Part shown: positions 61,347 through 64,000 of the stretch, piece by piece
Numbering within the stretch: position 1 is the first letter of the stretch
Layout of the letters: each line of letters begins with the position of its first letter
From: Siphonodentalium dalli
Lineage: Eukaryota > Mollusca > Scaphopoda > Gadilida > Siphonodentaliidae
Assembly (NCBI GenBank): GCA_032622095.1
Contig: CP136061.1
Coordinates: 14,521,287-14,585,286, forward strand
Reading direction: 5' to 3'
DNA: 64,000 bases
Made by a program: the position numbers and the translations under genes
Notes under the pieces: model-generated
Told to the model about the DNA's origin: nothing
Database searches by the model: none
The model's input: only the letters and a program-made list of their open reading frames with translations

Positions 61347-64000
61347 TGTGACCGACATTATCTGAACTGATCGTAGTTGTCGGCAAAACACGTGATGTGC
61401 TATTCACAGATAAGGAGTTTATTGACACTTTACCTCGCAGTCCTTTATAACTGCAACATCAGAGACACCCGGAGTAATACATCCGTCTTCTTCTGTCGAA
61501 TTATATTAACCTGATCTTAGAACAAAATACGTTAAGTGCTATTAGTCAGGATAAGAACCAACTCGAATGGTTCGTGTAATACGTAGTTAGGTGCATGATT
61601 TGAAAAATATGTGTAGTTACACATACACATACCCAATGCACATACACATGTTATATGGTATTTCTATAGAGTTGCATCTTGTGGGAATAGTAAAGTTAGG
61701 TTAGACCATGTAATAAGATATTCTACTATGAAACACTCCCAACTTAACAATCCTTGATGGTATCGTAATACGAAAATGGCAATTTCAATTAGGCAATACA
61801 GTACACATGTAGTTTAATTTGACAGTAACTGTTGTACAGTGCAAAATACATTTTGTATAGTGAAAATGTGATTATATACTCAACACCTCAGTTTCTATCA
61901 GAGGTTTTAGCCTTACAATGCATGAAATATAAGCGCATCACCACACGCTGTTTGTTGCCTGTTTGTATTTCTGTTCTCAAACAAATTGCGCCCGTAATGA
62001 CTACTTTACAACAAATGGAAGAGTATCTCGATAAAATTACTTTGAAACATTTTGCGCCAACATATTTTAGAGGTACAAGTATGTATTTCTAAATGGCATT
62101 AACATGGCGATACAATCGATTCTTGATGACAACATTTATACCAACTGAATATTCGCATGAATCGAGACATGGTATTTCAACACGGCTATACCCATATTGA
62201 ACTATTACAGCCATCCAGAATATGCCTGACTTTGTTAATGTGGAATATTGAACTATTCCCCATTTATTACACGTTTCAGTATGTCGAGTAGTTCACACAT
62301 ATCTGAAGCAACTAACATTTTATTAACAAACGCAACACTCGCCACTGTTACCTGACACTGAGTATCGACCTAATTGCAGTAGCCTAATACATCAAGCAGT
62401 GAATTGTTTCCAGAAGAAATACAATTTACACGCTGCCAAAATAAAAATCAGCAGGTATTCAAACTTCACATATCAGGTCGAATAGACTTAGTCGGGCAGC
62501 CGACGTCCTGTCACGTGTCCCAGAATCAGAATCAGAAATGTAGCAATTACAATGAGATAAAGATATAACAAAGAACTGTTTTATCATTAGTTAAGCTGTG
62601 AGTTTGATCAAGTTTGAAGCTGAGCATTGTACGTGTACGAAAGATACTAATTTGTTGTCCACTTAGGCAATAACAAATAAATGCCTAGTGTATTATCAAC
62701 CCACTCCCCGATGTTACGCCCAGCCTCGGATTTATTTATTGTTGTTCTTTACTCAAGATCATCCACAACGTGATCATAGTTGTAAAAATGGTTTGTGGAA
62801 TTCACAGACCTCACACAAATGTTTCATAATTGTCTACAGAGGGTAATTCAATTAGCATAGGGGCAGCTAGAGAGCTAACTGGTAACAACACTTTTGGAAA
62901 TAAACATGGCATTCGTCAGTGGTGTCTGGTATGCGAATTGGCTTCGTAATTTGTGTATACTTTTCTTATAGAATATAAGACAATAATAATATTTGACTTG
63001 ATTAATAGTGTTTACAGCTATTACACTCTAGCGACTTTATGTGTGTAATTAGTTGTGCAATGCATGCATGTATGCGTGTATAGAGGGACTTGTATTGGTC
63101 CTAAATGGTTAACACAAATTAATATATAAAAATAATAAATTAAATCCCCCTCCGCCCCAATTTTCCAAACAAATCCGATGATAAGTTAGGTATATATTTT
63201 GTATGACCTTATAGTTATGTTAACATCTATGCACTCTCCGAATCTGAATTGCGACCTTCTCTGCAAAATCTGGTCCTTATCCAGATTATTCAGATATTTC
63301 AAGTAACTTGGGCAATTTACGACAACGTATTACCCTTCATGTGCAAACGCGATTTATGTTTAGTGGAAACGGTGGTTTATGTATTGGACATTGAAGGTGC
63401 ATTGTATTATGGGATCCGGTGGAATTTCGTATTCCAACCTTGTGAGTGACAAAGATAATTTGGTATTCACCTCACGCACAAACAATGTACTAATGACATA
63501 GTACAAAGGGCGTCCGTCTGGAGGTGACCGCACTATCTCCTTCCCCCAAACTTGTCTGGAAAAATAATTTATAATCGTGTAAGCCAAAGTGTTGGATAAT
63601 ATAGAGTTATCGCTCCTGCTATAGATACACGAGGGTGTCAATGACGCCAGTACATGTACCTCCACCATGTTCATTGCACAGATGAGAAAACAGCAATTCT
63701 GACCACGAGGGTGACCTGCCTGTTACCGTGTGACGTTACGATTGTATTATGAATGCATAATGGATGAAAGTGTAATGAGCATGCCTGTGATAATTCATTG
63801 TTGATTTGATATTTATTCCTCAAAAATCAAAATTGATGCATTTATATTTGAAAAAATAAAATATAAGTCGCTAAACGGTTTTGTCTTTTTGCTCTGCAAT
63901 AAACATGTTAGACATTTAATAACTGAATGAATTATCAGACTCAAATGCATGTATTCTCACTTACCAAGAACATGGTTTATATGAGTTACTATAATTTCAT
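61347..64000. other. Downstream region, no gene recognised
   Basis: The first AATAAA I find after the stop is at about 62,440, with another near 62,676, so the 3' end of the RhoGEF transcript cannot be placed confidently. Open frames of 60-104 codons here show no known motif and no splice context I trust. Confidence 0.45.

Overview
This is a eukaryotic window: AT-rich, intron-bearing, with GT-AG splice sites, non-LTR retrotransposon debris, MITE-like foldback elements and many minisatellites. No prokaryotic gene organisation is visible. The repeat style and the protein suggest an invertebrate animal, possibly a mollusc or other lophotrochozoan, but the sequence alone does not fix the taxon.

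Positions 1-39,826 are almost entirely one satellite with a 31-bp unit, roughly 1,240 copies, interrupted once by about 1.27 kb of unrelated AT-rich DNA (2,263-3,536). The satellite has higher-order structure. The clearest case is two adjacent copies of a 7,998-bp block (exactly 258 units) covering about 13.85-29.85 kb. Smaller block duplications have offsets of about 2,789, 2,914 and 3,658 bp. The array carries no gene.

Positions 39,827-45,400 hold foldback elements, a family of hairpin-bearing MITE-like elements and otherwise unassigned DNA.

Positions 45,402-61,073 hold the one gene I can support: the 3' ten coding exons of a plus-strand Dbl-family RhoGEF with a DH domain followed by a PH domain, closest in my judgement to PLEKHG7/PLEKHG5. 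The exons join without phase conflict into 406 residues ending at TGA 61,071-61,073. The exons encoding the N-terminus and the start of the DH domain were not found and may lie upstream, even beyond the satellite. The introns contain two TTAA-type MITEs, other foldback repeats, a degenerate LINE fragment, and tandem repeats with units of 33, 44, 60, about 68 and about 300 bp. At two exons the 5' splice site itself is tandemly duplicated with frame-preserving spacing (84 bp and 60 bp). At two others, sequence just upstream of the 3' splice site is duplicated.

Positions 61,074-64,000 contain a short tandem repeat after the stop codon and then DNA in which I recognise no gene. I see no operon-like system, CRISPR array, rRNA or convincing tRNA. 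The most interesting material is the satellite architecture and the repeats built on splice sites.
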